Source: Coprenecus sp949297365 (lineage in GTDB: Bacteria > Bacteroidota > Bacteroidia > Bacteroidales > UBA932). Taken from it: a stretch of DNA of 64,000 bases. The stretch is from the NCBI GenBank assembly GCA_963931055.1, contig OZ006987.1:930001-994000 (forward strand), given 5' to 3'. This document shows, piece by piece, positions 26,360-34,552 of this stretch (position 1 is the first letter of the stretch; every line of letters begins with the position of its first letter). Both the position numbers and the translations under genes were made by a program. A model generated the notes under the pieces. The model was not told the origin of the DNA. It did not search any database and saw nothing but the letters and a program-made list of their open reading frames with translations.

Positions 26360-28851
26360 AACGCATACTTACGGTTATTACGATGGCAATACTTACCCTT
26401 ACTGCCATCGGCACGGCAGAAGCCAGGCAACAGACAGACAGCAGAAACAGTCTGGCCGGCAAGGTAAGTGACGCGGCCACATCCGCTCCCATAGAATTCG
26501 CGACAGTGGCCCTGATACTGCCGGACAGCACATTCGTGGACGGCACCACCACCGATTCCACGGGAAAGTTCGCTTTCAGCGGCCTGACGGCAAGAGAATA
26601 TATTCTCAAGATATCATTCATCGGATACAAAGACGCGGTCATCAGAGTCAATCCGGCCGACGGCACAGACATCGGGACAGTCAGCATCGAACCTGACGCT
26701 GAGATGCTGGATGCTGTAGTGGTATCTGCAAGAAGACCTGTTATCGAGCAGAAGTTGGACAAGATAGTAATGAATGTCTCGGACGCCGTATCCACCGAAG
26801 GCAGCAACGGCACGGACCTGCTGCGTAAGGCGCCGGGCGTCACCATTGACTTCGACGGCAACGTCAAGCTCAACGGCTCATCTGTAGCTGTGTGGATCGA
26901 CGGCAGACCCTCGAATCTGTCCGGCAAGGAACTGGAAGTCCTGCTCAACTCCACCGACGGCACCACGATTGACCGGATAGAAATCATGGCCCATCCTTCC
27001 TCAAAATACGATGCAGCCGGCGGCGGAGGCATCATCAACATCGTGACCAAGAAGAATTTTACCCAGGGTCTCAACGGCTCGGTCAATCTGGGCTACGGCG
27101 GAATGTATTTCGACCGGTACAATCAGGCGGCCGACGGTTCGGTCAATCTCAGTTACCGTGGGAAAAAGACCAACACCTTCCTGACCTACAGCGCCCGCTA
27201 CGACGACATGAATATGACCCTGGACTCCCGCTCCCTCTACGGCGAGAACTATGACATCACCATGTCCAGCCGGTCCAACCTGCTCAACAGCAGCCTCAAC
27301 CAGATGTTCCGGGCCGGTAACGACTGGTACATCAACGAGCGCAATATCCTGGGAGTCATCGTCAACGGCACTTTCCGCAGCAGCGGCACCGGCACTTACG
27401 GGGACAATTTCACGGAGCACCTGCTCGGAGATGAGCTGATGGGCCGGCTGGAAAGCGACATAGACAACAGCGACTGCTTCAACGGTATCTCGGCCAACCT
27501 CAACTACACCCACACTTTCGACAAGGCAAAGGCCCAGGAACTGACCGTCAACGCTGACTACTCGTACTTTGACATACTGAACAGGAGCAGCCAGAGCGAC
27601 ATACCCGTCCCCGGCCTTCAGTCCATGATAGAGCTGGACTCCAACATTTTCCGACAGAATGCCTCGCAGAAGCTGCAGATATGGTCGGTCAAGGCCGATT
27701 ATCAGCAGGTGTTCTGGCAGACGGGACTGCTGGAGGCCGGTCTCAAATGGTCCCGCACCATTACTGACAACAACTCCGTCCGCGAGGACTTCCTCGGCAA
27801 CTCCTGGCTTTACAGCGACAGCCTTTCCAACCTCTTCATGTACGACGAGCAGATAGCCGCCGCCTACATATCCGCAGCCAAGAGCTTCGGCCCGAAATGG
27901 TCGGTGAAGATAGGCCTGAGAGGTGAGTACACCTACGCCCGGGGCGACTGGCGCAGTGCCGGAGAGCAGAGCGTCAAGAGCTACTTCAATCTCTTCCCAA
28001 CTGCATTTATCAGCTACATGCCCACCCAGAAGTGGCGGCTGGCAGCCTCCTACACCCGCCGTATCAGCCGGCCCGGATACAGCCAGCTCAACCCGTTCCG
28101 CTCCTACATGTCCGCCAACTCCTATACCGAGGGAGACCCCAATCTTGACCCGCAGTTCTCCGACCAGGTGTCCCTGACCGTCGGCTACGGCCAGCATCTC
28201 AACCTGAGCCTGATGTACCAGCACAACTCCAACCTGATCATGCAGCACCCCGAGGTCAATCCCGACAACGGTGAGCAGCGCCTCATCTGGGAAAACTTCG
28301 GCACCCAGTCCCTGGCCGGAGCGGCCCTGTCCGTATCTGAACTGCCGATCACCAAGTGGCTGAACTTCTCGGCCAACTATTTCGCCGCCTACAACGGCAA
28401 CACAAGTACCTCCGGCGGCTACAGCGACGGATCCTTCCTCCAGAGTTTCTACGGCAACCTGACATTCCTGCTGCCGAAGGAATGGAAAATAGAGGTCGGA
28501 GGCTTCGGCTCCGGCAATATGACCATCGGCTACATGAATATCCGCCCGATGTACATGCTCTTCGGCGGCATCAAGAAGAACCTCTGGGACGGCCGGGGCA
28601 CCATCGCCCTCAACGTCCAGGACATCCTCCGGTCGTTCAGGAGCGACATCACATCGTACACGGGTGACGTGGAGACCTACAGCATCCACCAACGCATGAA
28701 CATACAGAAAGTCACCCTGTCCTTCAGCTGGCGCTTCGGCACCGCGACCAACACACGCAGGCGCAATGTCGGCAGCTTCGAGGAGTCATCCCGCGTAGGC
28801 GGCTCCTCCGGCATAAGTACCGGACAGCAAGGTACGGGAGGAATGATGTAA
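26356..28851 (+). CDS. Outer-membrane beta-barrel protein, TonB-receptor-like
   Basis: From the ATG at 26356 this is an 831-residue protein with a signal peptide ending TAEA, a carboxypeptidase-regulatory-like domain at about residues 32-110, a plug-like domain at about 112-225 (GTDLLRKAPGVTIDFDGNVKLNG and GGGGIINIVTKK), then a barrel typical of the PF14905 outer-membrane beta-barrel family. No clear TonB box is seen. The C-terminus is not the usual aromatic residue but a Gly/Ser-rich tail ending GTGGMM. The ATG overlaps the regulator stop (ATGA), so it belongs to the ABC/YtrA operon, which suggests a joint role in export or envelope stress. Confidence 0.88.
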   Translation: MKRILTVITMAILTLTAIGTAEARQQTDSRNSLAGKVSDAATSAPIEFATVALILPDSTFVDGTTTDSTGKFAFSGLTAREYILKISFIGYKDAVIRVNPADGTDIGTVSIEPDAEMLDAVVVSARRPVIEQKLDKIVMNVSDAVSTEGSNGTDLLRKAPGVTIDFDGNVKLNGSSVAVWIDGRPSNLSGKELEVLLNSTDGTTIDRIEIMAHPSSKYDAAGGGGIINIVTKKNFTQGLNGSVNLGYGGMYFDRYNQAADGSVNLSYRGKKTNTFLTYSARYDDMNMTLDSRSLYGENYDITMSSRSNLLNSSLNQMFRAGNDWYINERNILGVIVNGTFRSSGTGTYGDNFTEHLLGDELMGRLESDIDNSDCFNGISANLNYTHTFDKAKAQELTVNADYSYFDILNRSSQSDIPVPGLQSMIELDSNIFRQNASQKLQIWSVKADYQQVFWQTGLLEAGLKWSRTITDNNSVREDFLGNSWLYSDSLSNLFMYDEQIAAAYISAAKSFGPKWSVKIGLRGEYTYARGDWRSAGEQSVKSYFNLFPTAFISYMPTQKWRLAASYTRRISRPGYSQLNPFRSYMSANSYTEGDPNLDPQFSDQVSLTVGYGQHLNLSLMYQHNSNLIMQHPEVNPDNGEQRLIWENFGTQSLAGAALSVSELPITKWLNFSANYFAAYNGNTSTSGGYSDGSFLQSFYGNLTFLLPKEWKIEVGGFGSGNMTIGYMNIRPMYMLFGGIKKNLWDGRGTIALNVQDILRSFRSDITSYTGDVETYSIHQRMNIQKVTLSFSWRFGTATNTRRRNVGSFEESSRVGGSSGISTGQQGTGGMM

Positions 28852-29579
28852 TGGGAGCGCCGTACTTCAGGTTCAAGCAGTTCACCGTATGGCACGACCG
28901 CTGCGCCATGAAAGTGGGCACGGACGGAGTCCTGTTAGGAGCATGGGCCGGTCAGGACCGTCCCGGGGAAATACTGGATATCGGCACCGGAAGCGGCCTG
29001 ATAGCCCTGATGCTGGCCCAGAGATTTCCCCAGGCCCGTATCACAGGCATCGACAGCGACAGGGACGCGGTCATGCAGGCAAGGGAAAACTTCGCCGGCT
29101 CGCCCTGGAGCGGACGGCTCAGAGCCATCCACACCAGCCTTCAGAACTACTGTCACGGCCCGGAGGCTGCATCAGAACGTTTCGGCCTGATAGTCTCCAA
29201 CCCTCCGTTTTACGACAACACACTGACCAATCCGGACAGCCGCCGCTGCACCGCCAGACATACGGGCGGCCTTCCGCATGACGAATTGCTGCTGCTCTCC
29301 GCCGGCCTGCTCACCGACTCAGGGGTCTTTAGTCTGATCGTCCCCTCCGAGTCCGAAAGATCCATCCTGCGGCTGGCGGACAGAAGCAGACTTCACCTGC
29401 ACAGGCTCACCAGAGTCTATTCCAGACCCGGTTCCGGAGTCCGCAGAATCCTTGCCTCTTTCGGCAAAAGTCCCGTTCCCGCCCCGATAGAAGACTCACT
29501 TGTACTTACCGACGCGGACGGACACCGCAGCGCGGAACACGCAGCACTTACCAAGGAATTTTACCTATATGAACAATAA
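28851..29579 (+). CDS. trmN6: tRNA1(Val) adenine-37 N6-methyltransferase
   Basis: The 242-residue class I methyltransferase begins with FRFKQFTVWHDRCAMKVGTDGVLLGAWA, the opening typical for the YfiC/TrmN6 family. It has the SAM loop ILDIGTGSGLIALMLAQR, an acidic GIDSD, and the N6-adenine catalytic motif NPPF in VSNPPFYDN. It modifies A37 of tRNA1(Val). Its ATG overlaps the stop of the barrel-protein gene, so it is read from the same operon despite an unrelated job. The stop lies 15 bp before the next gene. Confidence 0.9.
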   Translation: MGAPYFRFKQFTVWHDRCAMKVGTDGVLLGAWAGQDRPGEILDIGTGSGLIALMLAQRFPQARITGIDSDRDAVMQARENFAGSPWSGRLRAIHTSLQNYCHGPEAASERFGLIVSNPPFYDNTLTNPDSRRCTARHTGGLPHDELLLLSAGLLTDSGVFSLIVPSESERSILRLADRSRLHLHRLTRVYSRPGSGVRRILASFGKSPVPAPIEDSLVLTDADGHRSAEHAALTKEFYLYEQ

Positions 29580-29594
29580 TCAACACACACTTGT

Positions 29595-30209
29595 ATGAAA
29601 AGAACAGCACTTCTCACCGCAGCGACACTGCTGCTCCTGGCCGGCACTGCAGTCAATGCCCTGGCCCAGAACGACACTACTACGGTTCCGAAGGCCGACA
29701 CCGTCACCACAGCGCAGACAGACAACAGCACAGCCGGCGTAAGACCGAAAGCCTGGTTCTCGTTCCCGACCGAAATAAGAATGGGTACCGATATGCTTGA
29801 TTATCCTAAATTCGCGACATTTGACTGGAGCGTCGCTCCTGGAGTCTCTTTCCGAAACGGCCTGTCCATAAGAATCCCTGTCGAAGCCGTTATCGGTATG
29901 ACAAAAGCAAGTTACAATGACTACGAAGGTCTTTACAGTTCCAACGGCACTGTCGGACTCAACGTCGGTTACGATTTCCTTAACAGAAGTGACAGGTGGA
30001 GACTGGAACTCAACGCTTCCGGAGGTTCCACATACCTCAAGACCCCCTATCGGTTCGCCTACGCCGACCTGAGCCTGAAATTCGGCTCCAAGCACCTCGG
30101 TGTCTATAACCTCTACTTCGGTCTGGGCCTCCGCTACCTCAGCCCCTACAACCCGGACATGACCCAAAAACTCATGTTCAACTTCTCTATCGGCTTCTGG
30201 GCCTTCTAA
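29595..30209 (+). CDS. Small outer-membrane beta-barrel protein of unknown function
   Basis: This 204-residue protein has a signal peptide ending NALAQ (about residue 25), a Thr/Asp-rich linker, and then alternating hydrophobic strands such as FSFPTEIRMGTDM, GTVGLNVGYDFLN and LYFGLGLRYLSPY. It ends in FWAF with a terminal Phe, as outer-membrane barrels do. I cannot assign a family. The 3' end overlaps the convergent DUF3109 gene by 23 bp. Confidence 0.75.
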   Translation: MKRTALLTAATLLLLAGTAVNALAQNDTTTVPKADTVTTAQTDNSTAGVRPKAWFSFPTEIRMGTDMLDYPKFATFDWSVAPGVSFRNGLSIRIPVEAVIGMTKASYNDYEGLYSSNGTVGLNVGYDFLNRSDRWRLELNASGGSTYLKTPYRFAYADLSLKFGSKHLGVYNLYFGLGLRYLSPYNPDMTQKLMFNFSIGFWAF

Positions 30210-30795
30210 ACTGCTCATACGCGGCTTCGAGGGCGGCGTAGAAGTCCTCGCCGAAGGCATCCGTCAGAGGCTTCTGCAGGAAGCGGAAGACCGGGATGCC
30301 TTCTTTCTTGCCCTTGGCGAAGGCGCAGGAGCAGATGTTCCATCGGTGGAGATTGAGGGCAATCATACCGTTGGATAGCCTTGACACACGGATCGGGTAG
30401 AGGCGGCAGGAAATGGGCTTGACAAAGTCCGAGCCGCCCCGGCACCAGGACCGCTCTATGGTACAGAACCAGTTGCCATCCTCATCGCAGGCCGCATAGG
30501 CACATTCCTCCCGGCCCGGGACCAGCGGAGTGACCATGTCCCCGTCCGAGTCTATCTCGAAAAATCCCTTCTCCTCCACCACCGCCCGACCCTCGGGCGA
30601 CATCAGCGGGGAGAACCTGCCGTAATTGGCCTCTATCCGCTCCGGCTCGTCCTCCTCCATCGGAGCGCCGCTGTCTCCGATGACGCAGCACGCACCGCCA
30701 CAGACTCCGTAGTCGCAGGCAAAATATTCCGTAAAAATCTCCGAAGAGACTATCTTGTCGTCTATTATCACCATTGTATCCATATACTTGATCAT
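30187..30795 (-). CDS. DUF3109 family cysteine-rich protein
   Basis: The 202-residue protein has the conserved cysteines of DUF3109 in FACDYGVCGGACCVIGDSG, a CAYAACDEDGNWFCTIERSW segment, and PISCRLYPIRV. The cysteine pattern is suggestive of metal or Fe-S binding, but no function is established. The first residues MIKYMDTMVIIDDKIVS offer alternative starts at M5 and M8. Its start codon overlaps the end of the upstream M16-like gene by 4 bp, so they share an operon. Confidence 0.85.
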   Translation of the reverse strand: MIKYMDTMVIIDDKIVSSEIFTEYFACDYGVCGGACCVIGDSGAPMEEDEPERIEANYGRFSPLMSPEGRAVVEEKGFFEIDSDGDMVTPLVPGREECAYAACDEDGNWFCTIERSWCRGGSDFVKPISCRLYPIRVSRLSNGMIALNLHRWNICSCAFAKGKKEGIPVFRFLQKPLTDAFGEDFYAALEAAYEQFRRPRSR

Positions 30796-33554
30796 TCTTC
30801 AGGGATTACCGACAGAGTGGAGAGACTTCCCTCGTCCAGCACAGTAAAGAGCAGGTCATTGACCTGATCGGCCGTGACCGCATCCAGCGCAGCGGAACGT
30901 CTTGTGTAAAAGTCCTTCATATTGACGAACCTGTTGCGCAGCACAGATTCCCAGTACCGATAGTCGCGGGACTCACGCAGCCTGTCTTTCAGGGCCATAT
31001 TGCGCTTGACTCCAGCCACCTCACCCTTGCTGACGCCTTTCTCCGCCATAGAGACCAGTATATCCGCGAACATATCCTCCACATCTTCCACAGGCCCGGC
31101 TGTCGTGAACCGGAACTCCACAGTCATCACCTCCTCGGGATAACGGTAGAACCTCCGCTCCGCCTCGGCCAGAATACCCCTGAGCGAGAGCTGCCGTATG
31201 ACCTCCCTCTCTATCACCTTGCCGGCGACCTCCGAAAGCATCCTGTCCTCCACAGTGAGCTCCGAAGGCACGGTGAGCTTGCAGCTGTACAGGCGGCGCG
31301 GGAAACTCATCGGCACCCTCACTTCTTCCGCCGCATCGTAGGACGCTATGAAAAATCCGCTGTTCTCGCTTCGGCCGAGTCCGGCTCTTCTGCCGGGCAG
31401 GCCTGAAAGACTGGCGTATACGGCCCTGAGCAGGTCGTTCTCCTCAAAGTCGCCCACGAAGATAAACGAGAACTCCGACACATTGGAGAAAAGCGCATTG
31501 ACAAACCTCAGGGCAGCGTCATAGTCCAGGCCGGCAATACCGGCCTCCTCCTCGGCCATCAGTTCTCCGGACATGGTGCGGACATCCCTCTGACGCAAGG
31601 CCTGAAAGACCTTCTCGGGCGAATTGAGCGCATACGGCTCACAGCCTTCCTTCATCCGCCGGAACTTGCCGAAAGTCCCGTAATCCGGCTCCGCTCCCTC
31701 GAAATACATCGCCACGACATCCAGAAAGTCCTCCATCCGGTCCACGGGAAAACTGCCCGAAAGCCTGCGCTCCCCCACCGAGACTGTCCTTTCCAGCGAT
31801 ACTCCCAGAGAGTCCTGAAGCCGCTGCATTCCATACATGTTCATACCTCCGACCACCGATATTCGGGCCACATCATTGATATACTTGCGCAGCACCGCCA
31901 GACTGTCCCCGGACAAGGACAGCCCGCCTCTGGCCACCGCCGTAAAATGCACCTTCCCCGGCTCCGAGCCCAGTCTGCGGAAAGCCACGGTCGCTCCGTT
32001 GGGCAGACGTCTGGACACTACACCGGTGGACTGATTGACGAACCTGGTCCTGTCCGTAATACTGCCGGCGGCGTACTCCGGCTCAGAACGGCGCGGAATG
32101 TATTTTTCCTTATACGGTTCCGGTCTGACGGCGAAATATTCCAGTCCCCCGCTGTATTCGGGAGAAGAGCACACCACGGTCCGGTTGCTGTCCGCAGAGA
32201 ACACAGATGACAGGAAAGCGGTTACCGTCGAACTGTCCACTACTGTCCCGGCTGTCTCTATATAGCTCTTGTACAGCTCTATGCCCGTCATCACATACCC
32301 GTCCGTAAAGTTGGAGACACAGAGGTCCCTGTAATACCTGTTGTCCAGGGACGAGCGTCGGCTGTAGGTCTCTTCCAGCCCGTCCATAAAGTCCCCGCTG
32401 CTCCTTCTGAACTCCCTTTCCGAGATTCCATACCTGAGCACACGTTCCACCTCGTTCAGGATCAGCACATAAGCATCCGCATAATCCTCAGGAGCGCACT
32501 CCACCGAAAGACGGTAGGAGATACGGTTGAGATAAGGAACTATGCCGGTCTGAACGTCCAGGGCATAAAAAGGTGCGTCCTCCAGCGCGGACATCAGCCG
32601 CTTCCTCATGATATCCATTCCGACTTCGGACACATAGTTGTAGATGAACGGAATGGCCGTATTGCGCAGAGACGGGTCCAGAGGGTCCGCGATATAGTCG
32701 AATGTCACCCTGGCCCTGTCGGCCTCCCTGTCCTGAAAATAAAAATACCCTCCCCCGGCGGCATCCAGGACCGAATCCGGGAAATCGGGCAGAGGGGTAC
32801 CGGGTCTGGATATTATCTGGAACAGGGCCCGGATCTTGGATTCGACCGCAGCGGCGTCTATGTCCCCGGCTATGACTATCGCCTGCCGGTCAGGCCTGCA
32901 CCTGTTCTTGTAGAAAGCCGCCACATCCGCCGCCGTATATCCGCCGACAGCCTCCATCAGATCCTCCGCCGCCGGAGGGGCCAGGGGCGTACCGGCGAAA
33001 TAATACCGCGCCAGGCTGTCCTCTATGCGGCGGTCCAGGGTCATGGAAGATGCGAACATATTACGGAAGAAATGCTTTCCCCGCTCCACCGATCGGTCGT
33101 CCACGATGAGGGCGGAGGACATATTGAACATCGCCAGCAGCATCGAGTCCACCACCGAGGCGTTCTTCCCTATGGGCACATTGTTGAATGAATATGTGGT
33201 ATAATAGTCTTCCGCCTCTATCTCAAGGCCGTCAGTACGGCTCAGCCCCATGTCGTCGATAAAGGAGAAAATGGCTCCGTCGGGGAAATTGTGCGTCTCG
33301 GTAAGGGCCATGCACTCCATCAGGTAAGTCATGCCCAGCGAGGAGGAGTCCTCCATGGCCAGTCCGTTTCTCTGGACAAATGCGAAATCCGCATACCCCT
33401 TGACCGAGGAATTGGGCACCAGATAATATGCCAAACCGTTCGGCATGGTGCCACGGACTATCCTGGCATCGTCCTCCAGAATGCCCACCAGCTGTGCTGA
33501 GGCCAGGACCGCACTGGTCATCAATATTATGACGCATAAAAAAATACGTTTCAT
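30792..33554 (-). CDS. M16-family (pitrilysin-like) protein lacking the zinc motif
   Basis: The 920-residue protein has a signal peptide (to about residue 20) and the overall M16 layout of four similar half-domains, with the N-terminal domain near residues 28-240 and the second half from about 470. The zinc motif HxxEH should follow GLAMEDSSSLGMT but reads Y77-L-M-E80-C81, and the third zinc ligand, normally Glu in ERxVVxxE, is replaced by R164. I find no other HxxEH. It therefore looks like a catalytically dead member, perhaps a partner or scaffold. Sequence around the motif is clean, so this is not a frameshift. It is co-transcribed with the DUF3109 gene. Confidence 0.85.
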   Translation of the reverse strand: MKRIFLCVIILMTSAVLASAQLVGILEDDARIVRGTMPNGLAYYLVPNSSVKGYADFAFVQRNGLAMEDSSSLGMTYLMECMALTETHNFPDGAIFSFIDDMGLSRTDGLEIEAEDYYTTYSFNNVPIGKNASVVDSMLLAMFNMSSALIVDDRSVERGKHFFRNMFASSMTLDRRIEDSLARYYFAGTPLAPPAAEDLMEAVGGYTAADVAAFYKNRCRPDRQAIVIAGDIDAAAVESKIRALFQIISRPGTPLPDFPDSVLDAAGGGYFYFQDREADRARVTFDYIADPLDPSLRNTAIPFIYNYVSEVGMDIMRKRLMSALEDAPFYALDVQTGIVPYLNRISYRLSVECAPEDYADAYVLILNEVERVLRYGISEREFRRSSGDFMDGLEETYSRRSSLDNRYYRDLCVSNFTDGYVMTGIELYKSYIETAGTVVDSSTVTAFLSSVFSADSNRTVVCSSPEYSGGLEYFAVRPEPYKEKYIPRRSEPEYAAGSITDRTRFVNQSTGVVSRRLPNGATVAFRRLGSEPGKVHFTAVARGGLSLSGDSLAVLRKYINDVARISVVGGMNMYGMQRLQDSLGVSLERTVSVGERRLSGSFPVDRMEDFLDVVAMYFEGAEPDYGTFGKFRRMKEGCEPYALNSPEKVFQALRQRDVRTMSGELMAEEEAGIAGLDYDAALRFVNALFSNVSEFSFIFVGDFEENDLLRAVYASLSGLPGRRAGLGRSENSGFFIASYDAAEEVRVPMSFPRRLYSCKLTVPSELTVEDRMLSEVAGKVIEREVIRQLSLRGILAEAERRFYRYPEEVMTVEFRFTTAGPVEDVEDMFADILVSMAEKGVSKGEVAGVKRNMALKDRLRESRDYRYWESVLRNRFVNMKDFYTRRSAALDAVTADQVNDLLFTVLDEGSLSTLSVIPEE

Positions 33555-33579
33555 AAAACAAATGTATAAAAATATATCT

Positions 33580-33587
33580 TATATTTG
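33580..33587 (+). promoter_or_regulatory. -7 box for the TPR/U32 genes
   Basis: TATATTTG matches TAnnTTTG, 23 bp before the ATG at 33611. A minus-strand TACATTTG at 33559-33566 lies only a few bases from the M16-like start codon at 33554, in the same 56-bp divergent gap. Confidence 0.6.
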
Positions 33588-33610
33588 TCGGCTGAATATA
33601 ATCCAATCAC

Positions 33611-34552
33611 ATGAAAAAAGTTTTATCTATTCTTACAATCGCCACAATTTCAGCCATATCCCTCTTCGCTCAGGATATGGAGTCCGCGACATCAATGTAC
33701 AATGAAGGAGTGACCGCACTCAACGCGGGAGACAAAGTAACAGCAATTGGATATTTCGAGGAAGCCCTCGGACAGGCAGCCATCATAGGCCCTGAGGCCG
33801 ACGAGCTGGCCTACAACTGCCAGAGGAACATCCCCACCCTGCTCAACGCCATCGGCAAGGAACTGGCAGCCGCCAACGACATAGACTCTGCGGTAGTCAT
33901 CCTCAACCAGGCCATAGCAAAAGCCGAGGAATATGGACAGAACGACCTCGCAGCCGAGGCGATTACACTGATTCCCCAGCTGTATATGCAGCAGGGCAAC
34001 CTCTTCCTCAATCAGAAAGACTACGACGCAGCCATCGAGAGCTACAAGAAAGTGGTTGAAGCCAATCCCAACGACGCTGTCGGATATCTCCGCCTGGGCC
34101 AGGCAGCACGTCGCGTAAACGACATTGAGACAGCTATATCCGCTCTCACAAAGGCTTCCGAACTGGGACAGAAGAATGCTGCTGACAAGGAAATCGCGAC
34201 TCTCTATCTTACGATATCCAACTCACAGCTCAAAGCAAAGAACTACGAGAGCGCACTCGAATACGCCCAGAAGGCCAACGAGACCATACCCAATCCTACA
34301 GCCATGCAGATAGCCGGCACAGCCGCTCTCCAGCTGAAGGACTACGCCGCAGCCATCGAGAACTTCGAGGGATTCATCGCCGCCTCTCCCAACGCCAAGA
34401 ACATCGACCAGATCAGATACCAGCTGGCTACGGCATACGAGGCCACAGGCGACAAGACCAACGCCTGCGTCAACTACAGGGCCATCATGAACAACCCTCA
34501 GTTTGCCGAGTACGCAAAGCACAAAGTAGACAACGAACTCAAATGCCAGTAG
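33611..34552 (+). CDS. Secreted tetratricopeptide-repeat protein
   Basis: This 313-residue protein has a signal peptide (MKKVLSILTIATISAISLFAQ) and then TPR-like helical pairs for nearly its whole length, for example AMYNEGVTALNAGDKVTAIGYFEEAL-type, DYDAAIESYKKVVEANPNDAVGYLRLGQ and NYESALEYAQKAN. TPRs serve as protein docking surfaces. It is probably periplasmic or surface-exposed, but the partner is unknown. It overlaps the U32 gene by 10 bp and so shares its mRNA. Confidence 0.85.
   Translation: MKKVLSILTIATISAISLFAQDMESATSMYNEGVTALNAGDKVTAIGYFEEALGQAAIIGPEADELAYNCQRNIPTLLNAIGKELAAANDIDSAVVILNQAIAKAEEYGQNDLAAEAITLIPQLYMQQGNLFLNQKDYDAAIESYKKVVEANPNDAVGYLRLGQAARRVNDIETAISALTKASELGQKNAADKEIATLYLTISNSQLKAKNYESALEYAQKANETIPNPTAMQIAGTAALQLKDYAAAIENFEGFIAASPNAKNIDQIRYQLATAYEATGDKTNACVNYRAIMNNPQFAEYAKHKVDNELKCQ

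Noticed and set aside
27001..28692. 563-residue open frame on the minus strand
   Set aside because: Antisense to the outer-membrane barrel gene; Val/Gly/Ala-rich shadow without a domain.
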